Positions 1 to 6,173 of a DNA stretch of 6,334 nt are shown here, piece by piece. Under the pieces are notes generated by a model. The model did not search any database and was not told the DNA's origin. It saw nothing but the letters and a program-made list of their open reading frames with translations. Source of the DNA: an uncultured Clostridia bacterium (GTDB taxonomy: Bacteria > Bacillota > Clostridia > TANB77 > CAG-508); contig CAJFQT010000085.1 of assembly GCA_904419095.1 (NCBI GenBank), forward strand, positions 1 to 6,334, in the 5' to 3' direction. Each line of letters starts with the position of its first letter. Position 1 is the stretch's first letter. Made by a program: the position numbers and the translations under genes.

Positions 1-1688
1 GGAAATGGTCTGTGAATGTTGCCATCCAAATTGCATCAGCACTAGAAGTTGCTCATAGAAATAATATAATACATAGAGATATAAAACCACATAACATAAT
101 AATAACAGAAGATGGAGTTGCAAAGGTAACAGACTTCGGAATAGCAAAAGCAGTATCAAATTCCACAATAACAGCATTTGGAAAAACGATAGGTTCAGTA
201 CATTATTTCTCACCTGAACATGCAAGAGGAGGGTATACAGATGCAAAATCAGACTTATATTCTTTAGGAGTAGTAATGTATGAAATGTTAACAGGAAGAG
301 TACCATTTGATGCAGATACACCAGTATCAGTAGCTTTAAAACACATGCAAGAAACACCAGAAGAACCAATAGAAGTAAATCCAAATATTCCAGTAGCGAT
401 AAATCAAATAATAATGAAAGCATTAAAAAAAGAACCAGAATTACGCTATCAAACAGCAACAGAAATGTTAGAAGACTTGAGAATGGCATTAAAAAATCCA
501 TCAGGAGATTTTGTTGAGCAAAGAGAATATGACCCAACAGCAGTAACACAAAAAATATATACAAATAGAATAAAAACTTTAGAGCAAGAAAATCAAAATT
601 CAAAAAATAATAAAAATGGAAAAGACAATAAATTAAAAAGATTTATAAAAAATCATAAAGGTTTAAGTATATTTATAGGAATAATATTACTATTTACCGT
701 AGCATTTGGAGGAACATTAGGAATATTAAGTCTAACAAATCCAAAAGAAGTAATTCTTCCAAATTTAGTAGGCTTATCAAAAGAAGAAGCACAAACAGAA
801 GCAGAAAATGCAAAACTAAAATTTGAAGTTTCTTCAGAGGAATATAATACAGAAGTACCAGAAGGATATATAATAAGCCAAGATCCAAAATATGCTGAAA
901 ATTACAATGTAAAAGAAGGAAGTACAATAACAGTAGTAGTAAGCAAAGGAACGGAGAAAACAAAAGTACCAAATGTAGAAGGAAAAGCACAAGATGAAGC
1001 AATAAAACTAATAGAAGATGCTAAATTAAAAGCAGAAGTAGTAGAAGAAACAAGTCAAACAGTAAAAGAAGGATATGTAGTAAGTCAAGAAACTGATCCA
1101 GACACAGAAGTTTCAGCAGGAGACACAGTAAAAATACATGTAAGTACAGGAACAGGAATAAAACAAGTCCAAATGGTAAGCGTAATAGGAGAAACAGAAG
1201 CAAATGCAAAAAGTAAAATAAGTAGTTTAGGACTAAATGCAACAGTAGTATATGAAGAAGATACAAGCAAGGACAATGGAGTTGTTCTAAAACAAAGTGT
1301 AAACTCTGGAACAACAGTAAATGAAGGAACATCAGTAACAATAACTGTAAATAAAATTGCAGAGACTAAAAGTATTACAGCAACAATAAACGTAAAAGCA
1401 ATCACAGGAGGATATACAGAAGAAAAAGAAGAAAAAGAAGGAAACAACACAGCAACATCATCAAATACAACTACACAAAGTACAACAGTAAAAGTTGTAA
1501 TAACAGTTGGAGGAACAACAGTATATAGTGATTCAAATGTAGACAAAAATACAACAAATAAACAAGCAACAATATCAGGAAAAGGAACAGCAGACGTTGT
1601 ATTAACAATTACAGATAGTAACGGAGGCAATTGGGTAAGAACACAAAGTGTAAACTTCAATAACTCAACATCAATAAGTTTCCAATAG
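1..1688 (+). CDS. prkC: PASTA-domain Ser/Thr protein kinase PrkC (5' end cut by window)
   Basis: Membrane Ser/Thr kinase that senses cell-wall fragments or lipid II outside the cell and phosphorylates cytoplasmic proteins. The frame is open to the left edge. The GTG at 12 is internal, because the N-lobe with the ATP-binding glycine loop and lysine is missing (roughly 110 residues, inferred). Counting from the codon at 12: catalytic loop HRDIKPHN 21-28, DFG 41-43, activation segment with Thr/Ser 51-59, SPEHARGG 67-74 (His where Gln is usual), and end of C-lobe near 160. A Lys/Asn-rich linker spans 186-216, one transmembrane helix about 218-240, and three PASTA repeats about 247-314, 318-381 and 385-448. 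A Thr/Ser/Glu-rich stretch (468-492) and a beta-rich C-terminal domain (493-558) follow. The family is clear. The C-terminal domain resembles the Ig-like end of some staphylococcal and bacillar PrkC proteins by position only. It lies upstream of rsgA, the gene for a known PrkC substrate in B. subtilis. Confidence 0.95.
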   Translation, partial: KWSVNVAIQIASALEVAHRNNIIHRDIKPHNIIITEDGVAKVTDFGIAKAVSNSTITAFGKTIGSVHYFSPEHARGGYTDAKSDLYSLGVVMYEMLTGRVPFDADTPVSVALKHMQETPEEPIEVNPNIPVAINQIIMKALKKEPELRYQTATEMLEDLRMALKNPSGDFVEQREYDPTAVTQKIYTNRIKTLEQENQNSKNNKNGKDNKLKRFIKNHKGLSIFIGIILLFTVAFGGTLGILSLTNPKEVILPNLVGLSKEEAQTEAENAKLKFEVSSEEYNTEVPEGYIISQDPKYAENYNVKEGSTITVVVSKGTEKTKVPNVEGKAQDEAIKLIEDAKLKAEVVEETSQTVKEGYVVSQETDPDTEVSAGDTVKIHVSTGTGIKQVQMVSVIGETEANAKSKISSLGLNATVVYEEDTSKDNGVVLKQSVNSGTTVNEGTSVTITVNKIAETKSITATINVKAITGGYTEEKEEKEGNNTATSSNTTTQSTTVKVVITVGGTTVYSDSNVDKNTTNKQATISGKGTADVVLTITDSNGGNWVRTQSVNFNNSTSISFQ

Positions 1689-1748
1689 GGACTACTTGGG
1701 ATACGCAAAAACGTTCCGACAAAAACTGAATAAATTAGAGAGACAGAA

Positions 1749-1785
1749 GAATGAACCATTTTAGAAAAAGTTAAATGGTTCATTT
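1749..1785 (+). terminator. 12-bp hairpin between prkC and rsgA, possible terminator or attenuator
   Basis: ATGAACCATTT (1751-1761) and AAATGGTTCAT (1773-1783) are perfect inverted copies around an 11-base loop. The stem extends by one A-T pair and one possible G-U pair at its base. It begins about 60 bases after the kinase stop codon. The downstream sequence is A/T mixed (TTTAAAATATAG), not a clean T run, so termination would be weak. It could partly uncouple rsgA-rpe from prkC, or act as an mRNA 3'-end stabiliser or processing site. The hairpin itself is certain; its function is inferred. Confidence 0.4.
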
Positions 1786-1840
1786 AAAATATAGATAAAA
1801 TCTAGTAAAGTATTCAAGAATATAAAGAAAAGGAGAAAGA

Positions 1841-2725
1841 ATGCAGGGATTCATAATAGAAAATATAGCAAATTTATATAAAATAAAAGACAAAGATAAT
1901 ATATTTGAAGCAACAGCTAGAGGTAAATTTAAAAAAGACGAAATAACACCAGTAGTAGGAGATTTTGTTGAATATGACATTATAGATCAAGAAAAGAAGA
2001 AAGCGGTTATCACAGAAATTAAAGAAAGAAAAGTATATATAAAAAGACCAAAAATCGCAAATATAACACAGATAATTTTTGTAATTTCAAGCAAAGACCC
2101 AAGGCCAGACTTATTAATGTTAGACAAACAATTAGCATTTGCAGAATACTTACATATAAAAAGCATAATTGTTTTAAATAAAATAGATTTAGATAAAAAA
2201 CAAGAATTTGAACAAATAAAAAAAATATATCAAGATATTGGATATAAAGTAATAGAAACAAATGCAAAAGATAGAATAGGAATAGAAAAATTAAAAGAAG
2301 CAATGAAAAATGAAATAAATGCATTTTCAGGAAATTCAGGAGTAGGTAAATCAACCCTAATAAACGGAATTTTCAAAAAAGACATCACAGAAGAAGGGAA
2401 AATTAGTAAAAAGAATAAAAGAGGAAAAAATACAACAACAGCAATAAAACTGTATGAAGTAGTAAAAAATACTTGGATTGCAGACACACCAGGTTTTTCA
2501 ACATTTGAAATAAATGAAATAGAAAGCACAGATTTAGATAAATATTTTAAAGAATTTAAAGACAGAATAAAAGACTGCGAATTTATAGGATGTACTCATA
2601 TTAAAGAAGAAAACTGTGGAATAAAAAAAGCAGTAGAAGAGGGAAAAATAAGTAAAGATAGATATGAAAGATTTTGCAAAATTTATAAAGAGTTAAAAGA
2701 AAAGGAGAAAAGAAAAAAATGGTAG
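1841..2725 (+). CDS. rsgA: Ribosome small subunit-dependent GTPase RsgA (YjeQ/CpgA)
   Basis: Circularly permuted GTPase that binds the 30S subunit late in its assembly and helps release assembly factors and check the decoding site. The 294 residues are the usual family length. An N-terminal OB fold covers about 1-70 (ARGKF and TPVVGDFVEY are typical). The GTPase motifs come in permuted order: G4 NKID 113-116, a G5-like NAK 141-143, P-loop GNSGVGKST 164-172, the switch region RGKNTTT 194-200, and G3 DTPG 215-218. The C-terminal zinc site is Cys246, Cys251, His253 and Cys259, followed by a charged Lys/Glu helix. The ATG has a good AGGAG site at 1831-1835. The end overlaps rpe by 7 bases, so the two are translationally linked. 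In B. subtilis the orthologue CpgA is phosphorylated by PrkC, which fits the upstream gene. Nothing essential appears to be missing. Confidence 0.97.
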   Translation: MQGFIIENIANLYKIKDKDNIFEATARGKFKKDEITPVVGDFVEYDIIDQEKKKAVITEIKERKVYIKRPKIANITQIIFVISSKDPRPDLLMLDKQLAFAEYLHIKSIIVLNKIDLDKKQEFEQIKKIYQDIGYKVIETNAKDRIGIEKLKEAMKNEINAFSGNSGVGKSTLINGIFKKDITEEGKISKKNKRGKNTTTAIKLYEVVKNTWIADTPGFSTFEINEIESTDLDKYFKEFKDRIKDCEFIGCTHIKEENCGIKKAVEEGKISKDRYERFCKIYKELKEKEKRKKW

Positions 2726-3378
2726 AAATTTCAACATCAATATTATCAGTATTAAAAGGTCAAGAAGCGAAAACTTTTTTTGCACTGGAAAAAGCGAAAA
2801 CAGATTATTTTCATATAGATGTAATGGATGGAAAGTTTGTTGAAAAAAATACTTATAAAAAAATGTTCGAATATGCTTCATACATAAAGAGAATATCAAA
2901 TGTGCCATTAGATGTTCATCTAATGGTGGAAGACGTAAGAAGTGCAATAGATGATTTTTCAGCATTAGAACCAAATATTATAACATTCCATTATGAAGCA
3001 TGCAAAGATGATGAAGAGGTAAGAGAATTTATAAATCTTATAAAAGAATATAATGCAAGAGTTGGAATAAGTGTAAAGCCAGATACAGATATTGAGAAAA
3101 TATATGAATTTTTACCATATATTCATAATGTATTAATAATGACAGTAGAACCTGGAAAAGGTGGACAAACACTACTTACAGATATGCTAGAAAAAATAAA
3201 AAAATTAAAAGAATATATAGAGAAAGAAAACTTAGAAGTTGATATAGAAGCAGATGGAGGAATAAACCTTACAACAGCACCAAAAGTAAAAGAAGCGGGA
3301 GCAAATATTTTGGTTTCTGGAACAGCTATTATAATTGCAAAGGATTATAAAGCTATAATTGATGAGTTAAAACAGTGA
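2719..3378 (+). CDS. rpe: Ribulose-phosphate 3-epimerase (divergent)
   Basis: Interconverts D-ribulose 5-phosphate and D-xylulose 5-phosphate in the cytoplasmic pentose phosphate pathway. It is a TIM barrel of 219 residues, the normal length. The active-site set is present: Ser7 in SILS, His32 and Asp34 in HIDVMDG, His67 in DVHLMVE, and Asp179 in EADGG. His32, Asp34, His67 and Asp179 match the metal ligands of the family, with the two Asp as acid/base. The phosphate-binding loops PGKGGQ (145-150) and VSGTAI (199-204) are intact. Odd points: the usual AP before SILS is ST here, and the VPN-T-GP segment after VMDG is replaced by VEKNTYKKM (41-49). A related sugar-phosphate epimerase such as an allulose-6-phosphate 3-epimerase is therefore possible. 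The ATG lies inside the end of rsgA, with AAAGGAG at 2701-2707. Placement after prkC-rsgA is typical; the thiamine pyrophosphokinase gene that often follows is absent. Confidence 0.88.
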   Translation: MVEISTSILSVLKGQEAKTFFALEKAKTDYFHIDVMDGKFVEKNTYKKMFEYASYIKRISNVPLDVHLMVEDVRSAIDDFSALEPNIITFHYEACKDDEEVREFINLIKEYNARVGISVKPDTDIEKIYEFLPYIHNVLIMTVEPGKGGQTLLTDMLEKIKKLKEYIEKENLEVDIEADGGINLTTAPKVKEAGANILVSGTAIIIAKDYKAIIDELKQ

Positions 3379-3534
3379 ACATTCCTAATTAGATAGCCAA
3401 ACAAATTCTAGTATTCATATTCTCATTAAGGTATCGAACGGAAAAAATTAGAAATACATTATCATCCACCTTTCAGACTATTCTACAATATTCAAACTAA
3501 ATTATAATAATAATCTAATCAAAATAAGTAAAAT

Positions 3535-3568
3535 AAAAAATAGCGAATTATTTTAATCGCTATTTTTT
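3535..3568. terminator. Bidirectional intrinsic terminator between convergent genes
   Basis: AAAAAATAGCGA (3535-3546) pairs perfectly with TCGCTATTTTTT (3557-3568) around a 10-base A/T loop. The T run follows the GC-containing core on the plus strand, and the A run becomes a T run on the minus strand, so it can end transcription from both sides. It lies 156 bases after the rpe stop and about 28 bases after the stop of the minus-strand beta-helix gene. It is therefore best placed for the latter and also closes the prkC-rsgA-rpe unit. Confidence 0.88.
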
Positions 3569-3596
3569 ACTTCAATAAAATTTTAATAGAATTATA

Positions 3597-4925
3597 TTAT
3601 TCCTTTTTAGTATTATCTGTTTTGTTATTATCATTTGATTTCTTAGTTTCCTTAGTATTTTTGCTGTCTTTCTTATTATTAGTTTTATCAATATTTTTTA
3701 CTTTGTTAGTTGAATCAGAATTTTCATCTATTTTTTTATTAAAAACAGAAGTTAATAAAATTCCAAAACCAAGAACCATTGTAATTAAAGAAATTATAAA
3801 TCCTACATTATAAGGAATTAAACATAAAGCCCAGATAACAATAGCGGTAATAATTAAAACTCCAAATATTCCGATTTCTTTATTAATATTTAATTTCTTA
3901 CAAATATAATTATTTAAACCAATAACAAATACAGATTTACTTATTGCAAGAAGTAAGAAGAATATAGATGCAAAAAGTAAAGAAATTGTAAATGTAATAG
4001 GAATAAACATTAATGCTATAATTACTAAAGGAATAAGAATAATTCCTAAAATACCAGAGATAACAATCCATAAAGCTTTATTTTTTCCATTTATATTTGA
4101 AGGTTGTTTTGCTCTATTTTTTATAAATAATCTAACTAACCAAAGTACAATAACTAATATTAAAAAGCAACCTAGAGAAATAAAATAATTTGCAATATTA
4201 GAATTACTGTAATTTAAAGAAGAATATTTAATATTTCCAGAAACACTTCCTTCAGGAATACTTATTTCAGAAGGAGATGAATAATTTAAATCTCCATAGA
4301 TTAAACCATTTGCAGAAGTTTCTTCATTTACAAAAGATAAAGAAGAAGAACTTACAAATGCATTTCTTCCAACAGTTCCATAAAAATTAAAATTCTCAGA
4401 AACAGATTTTAAATCACGATAAACATAACCATTATTAATAGTGATATTTTTAGAAACTGAATATACATCATAAACAATACCATTAATTTCAAGATTATTT
4501 GAAACTACAAACAAATTACCTGAGATATATGATGTTTGGTCAATAGAGACATTATCACTACAAACAAAAACATCACCAGCAATTTGTGAAGTAATTGTAA
4601 CGCTTTTTGCCATTACAAATACATTGCCATCTACCACATAATCAATTGTAATAGAATCTCCAGTTAAATAAACATCTTCAGATTTCATACTTGTATTTTG
4701 TGTCTCTTCTTCAGTAGCCATTTCTTCAGAAGAAGTTTCGTCTACAGGTTGCTCTTCATTAGTATTCTCTGTTGTTGTTTCTGCTAAATCATTTTGGTCA
4801 GAAGCAGTATTTTCAGTATCTACTGAAATTGGCATCACCTCATATTCTGCTGACACGAATGATGTCATAAAACAAAGTATAATTGCTACAAAAATTGCAA
4901 TAAATTTTGATTTAGTTTTCAACAT
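3597..4925 (-). CDS. Secreted/membrane protein with bactofilin-like beta-helix rungs and five membrane helices
   Basis: No named gene is recognised. The 442-residue product starts with a signal peptide (1-26, VSA before Glu27, no lipobox Cys). An acidic Thr/Ser/Glu-rich stretch follows (about 36-80). Next come about eight beta-helix rungs of 17-24 residues, beginning near 99, 116, 135, 152, 170, 187, 211 and 229, with the pattern G-N/D-V/L-F-V-x-S-x-x-L/V-x-I. This resembles bactofilins (polymer-forming cytoskeletal proteins), here on the outer face. Hydrophobic helices lie at about 246-268, 284-306, 309-337, 351-370 and 373-394. The Lys/Arg-rich loops 269-283 and 340-349 and the 48-residue Lys/Asn/Asp/Thr tail (395-442) fit positive-inside topology: rungs outside, tail in the cytoplasm. 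The start ATG has a strong AGGAGG at 4931-4936 and its own promoter, and a terminator follows, so it is a single-gene unit. A role in envelope organisation is only a guess. Confidence 0.85.
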   Translation of the reverse strand: MLKTKSKFIAIFVAIILCFMTSFVSAEYEVMPISVDTENTASDQNDLAETTTENTNEEQPVDETSSEEMATEEETQNTSMKSEDVYLTGDSITIDYVVDGNVFVMAKSVTITSQIAGDVFVCSDNVSIDQTSYISGNLFVVSNNLEINGIVYDVYSVSKNITINNGYVYRDLKSVSENFNFYGTVGRNAFVSSSSLSFVNEETSANGLIYGDLNYSSPSEISIPEGSVSGNIKYSSLNYSNSNIANYFISLGCFLILVIVLWLVRLFIKNRAKQPSNINGKNKALWIVISGILGIILIPLVIIALMFIPITFTISLLFASIFFLLLAISKSVFVIGLNNYICKKLNINKEIGIFGVLIITAIVIWALCLIPYNVGFIISLITMVLGFGILLTSVFNKKIDENSDSTNKVKNIDKTNNKKDSKNTKETKKSNDNNKTDNTKKE

Positions 4926-4939
4926 AAATCCCTCCTATG

Positions 4940-4953
4940 TATAAAATTTTATA
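4940..4953. repeat. 14-bp perfect palindrome at the predicted transcription start
   Basis: TATAAAATTTTATA is its own reverse complement and lies just downstream of the -10 box, covering the predicted +1. That is a usual place for a repressor operator. The sequence is all A/T in an A/T-rich gap, so chance is a real alternative. Confidence 0.4.
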
Positions 4954-4958
4954 TGTAA

Positions 4959-4987
4959 AATATATATCTTTATAGATTTTTTGTCAA
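4959..4987 (-). promoter_or_regulatory. Sigma-A type promoter of the beta-helix membrane protein gene
   Basis: On the minus strand a perfect TTGACA (4987-4982) is followed by exactly 17 bases and TATATT (4964-4959), one change from the -10 consensus. The expected start of transcription is near 4952, giving a leader of about 27 bases that contains the AGGAGG ribosome site. Spacing, orientation and position all agree, so this is the best promoter in the window. Confidence 0.85.
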
Positions 4988-5024
4988 TTGTTTTGTAAAT
5001 AAAAATACTTATTTTGATGTTACA

Positions 5025-5069
5025 ATTCAGTCTAGTATAGAAATAAGCCGTACAAAATTTAGTCTGAAT
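5025..5069. repeat. Imperfect inverted repeat upstream of the beta-helix gene promoter
   Basis: ATTCAGTCTA (5025-5034) and TAGTCTGAAT (5060-5069) pair over 9 of 10 positions with one T-T mismatch, around a 25-base spacer. The right arm ends 3 bases before the A run of the nth-unit terminator, and the left arm is about 38 bases from the -35 box at 4987. No T run follows, so it is not a terminator. It could be a two-site binding target for a regulator, or chance. Confidence 0.45.
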
Positions 5070-5072
5070 AGT

Positions 5073-5104
5073 AAAAAAAGCCACTAAAACGAATAGTGAC
5101 TTTT
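5073..5104 (-). terminator. Intrinsic terminator of the nth / small Cys-rich protein unit
   Basis: Read on the minus strand, GTCACTA and TAGTGGC (bases 5100-5094 and 5086-5080) form a 7-bp stem with one G-U pair around a 7-base loop. It is flanked by AAAA before and followed by seven T (5079-5073). On the plus strand the G-U pair becomes a C-A mismatch, so it works best for minus-strand transcription. It lies 40 bases beyond the stop codon of the small protein gene. Confidence 0.87.
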
Positions 5105-5144
5105 ATGAGGTAGTTATAATAACAAAGACATAAGAAAATAAAAA

Positions 5145-5288
5145 CTATTTTTTTAAATCTTCATTAGATGCAGAAACAAAATAAGCACACTCAGAATTAC
5201 TAATAGTATCTGAATATTCTATTTTGCTGTAAGAACACTGCCCATCTTTTTGATAAATACAATTTAAAGAACAATTAATATTTGTCAA
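5145..5288 (-). CDS. Small four-cysteine protein, 47 aa, TTG start
   Basis: The reading frame is open further upstream to an ATG at 5393. That longer version would overlap nth by 53 bases, has no fitting ribosome site and adds a low-complexity Phe/Asn/Ile stretch. A TTG at 5288-5286 has GAGGTGA at 5300-5294, six bases away, and gives a compact hydrophilic product that begins MTNINCSLNC. Its cysteines are Cys6, Cys10, Cys18 and Cys34 (C-x3-C-x7-C-x15-C), a pattern suited to binding one metal ion or to disulphides. There is no signal peptide or membrane helix. From memory, short Cys-rich proteins of this look (CIYQ-DG-C and C-YF signatures) occur across clostridia, usually with no proven function and sometimes with misleading product names. 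It lies 52 bases after nth and before their shared terminator, so it is probably co-transcribed. Function unknown. Confidence 0.75.
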   Translation of the reverse strand: MTNINCSLNCIYQKDGQCSYSKIEYSDTISNSECAYFVSASNEDLKK

Positions 5289-5340
5289 AAAACTCACCTC
5301 AATAATATTATTAACAAGAAAAAATATTATATTCAAAAAT

Positions 5341-5976
5341 TTATAAACTTTTCTGATAAAATTTACAAAACTGTTTAACAGTACATTTATCACATTTTGG
5401 ATGTCTAGCTACACAAGTATTTCTACCATGCCAAACGAAAAGATGATTTATATATTTTAAAGAATCTTTTGGAAAAAATTTAATTAAATCCTGCTCAATT
5501 TTTGAAGGATCAGTTTCTTTAGAAAGTCCCATCAAATTTGAGATTCTTTTTGCATGAGTATCAACAGCGACACCATTTGCAATTCCATAAACTTCAAGTA
5601 AAATAACATTTGCAGATTTTCTTCCAACACCGGCTAATGTAAGTAAATCATCCATATTATTTGGGACTATTCCGTTAAAATTTTCAAGAACTTGTTTAGC
5701 ACAAAGCTTTATATTTTTTGCCTTATTTTTATAAAAACCACAAGGATGAATAATATTTTCTAGTTCTTCTATATCTATAGAAACATAATCTTGAATACTA
5801 GGACAACGTTTAAATAAAGTAGGGGTTGTGAGATTAACTCGTTCATCAGTACATTGGGCTGAAAGCATAACAGCAACAACCATTTCAAAAGGAGTAGAAA
5901 AATCTAAGCTACAAGTTGCATCAGGATATGTTTCTTTCAAAATTTCTACAATTTTTTTTGCATATTCTTTTTTCAT
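5341..5976 (-). CDS. nth: Endonuclease III (DNA glycosylase / AP lyase)
   Basis: Base-excision repair enzyme that removes oxidised pyrimidines and cuts the abasic site by beta-elimination. The 211 residues match the family length. LSAQCTDERVN (38-48) is the typical N-terminal motif, with Cys where E. coli has Ala. The helix-hairpin-helix is LAGVGRKSANVIL (114-126), with catalytic Lys120. The catalytic Asp is Asp139 in VDTHAKR (138-144). The [4Fe-4S] ligands Cys188, Cys195, Cys198 and Cys204 keep the C-x6-C-x2-C-x5-C spacing. The ATG at 5976 has an AGGAAGG site at 5996-5990, about 13 bases away, rather long. An ATG closer to that site (5988) meets a stop after three codons and is not the start. 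The gene is first in a unit with the small Cys-rich protein and diverges from the small membrane protein gene at 6174. All catalytic residues are present. Confidence 0.96.
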   Translation of the reverse strand: MKKEYAKKIVEILKETYPDATCSLDFSTPFEMVVAVMLSAQCTDERVNLTTPTLFKRCPSIQDYVSIDIEELENIIHPCGFYKNKAKNIKLCAKQVLENFNGIVPNNMDDLLTLAGVGRKSANVILLEVYGIANGVAVDTHAKRISNLMGLSKETDPSKIEQDLIKFFPKDSLKYINHLFVWHGRNTCVARHPKCDKCTVKQFCKFYQKSL

Positions 5977-6080
5977 TTATATAATCATTCCTTCCTAAAG
6001 ATGAATTTAAAATTAATATATTAAAATAAAAGCTACTATTTAATCTTCATTTAATAAAATAATTTATTTAACACAATAAT

Positions 6081-6109
6081 ATAATACAATATAATTGAAA
6101 CAAAGTAAA
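6081..6109 (-). promoter_or_regulatory. Candidate promoter of nth
   Basis: On the minus strand TTTACT (6109-6104; 4 of 6 matches) lies 17 bases from TATTAT (6086-6081; 5 of 6). This would leave a leader of about 100 bases before the nth ATG. The region is almost pure A/T, which makes chance -10 boxes common, so the exact place is uncertain. Confidence 0.4.
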
Positions 6110-6121
6110 GTTACATAAAAG

Positions 6122-6150
6122 GTAACAATTAGTCAAAAAATTAATATAAT
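6122..6150 (+). promoter_or_regulatory. Candidate promoter of the small membrane protein gene
   Basis: A perfect TATAAT at 6145-6150 lies 17 bases after a weak -35 match GTAACA (6122-6127). Transcription would start near 6157, only a few bases before the GGAGGGAG ribosome site at 6161-6168, giving a very short leader. The -10 box and the strong ribosome site support it; the -35 box does not add much. Confidence 0.4.
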
Positions 6151-6173
6151 ATAGTAAAAAGGAGGGAGTAAAA

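Noticed and set aside
12..14. GTG at 12 as the start of the kinase
   Set aside because: The product would lack the whole N-lobe, and the frame is open to the window edge with plausible kinase residues (Lys-Trp-Ser) before it. It is an internal valine.
1085..1783. Long minus-strand frame opposite the PASTA region
   Set aside because: It is antisense to clear PASTA repeats and its translation is hydrophobic low-complexity Val/Thr/Leu/Ser with no start signals, so it is a shadow of codon bias.
3389..3469. 26-codon minus-strand frame with GTG start in the gap after rpe
   Set aside because: There is only a fair GAAAG ahead of the GTG, no recognisable motif, and the length is well within chance. 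It is kept only as part of the gap noted in the findings.
3622..3813. 63-residue plus-strand frame within the beta-helix membrane protein gene
   Set aside because: It is the antisense image of the Lys/Asn-rich tail and last helix, with no ribosome site of its own worth the name.
5302..5330. 8-bp inverted repeat ATAATATT/AATATTAT just upstream of the small Cys-rich protein gene
   Set aside because: It is all A/T in a low-complexity A/T stretch, has low stability and no T run. Expected by chance.
5145..5393. 82-residue version of the small Cys-rich protein starting at ATG 5393
   Set aside because: It overlaps nth by 53 bases, lacks a fitting ribosome site, and the added part is low-complexity translation of A/T-rich DNA. 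The TTG at 5288 with GAGGTGA is better.
5977..5988. Three-codon mini-frame (ATG to TAA) between the nth ribosome site and start codon
   Set aside because: The ATG is jammed against the ribosome site, so efficient initiation is unlikely. No leader-peptide features are seen.
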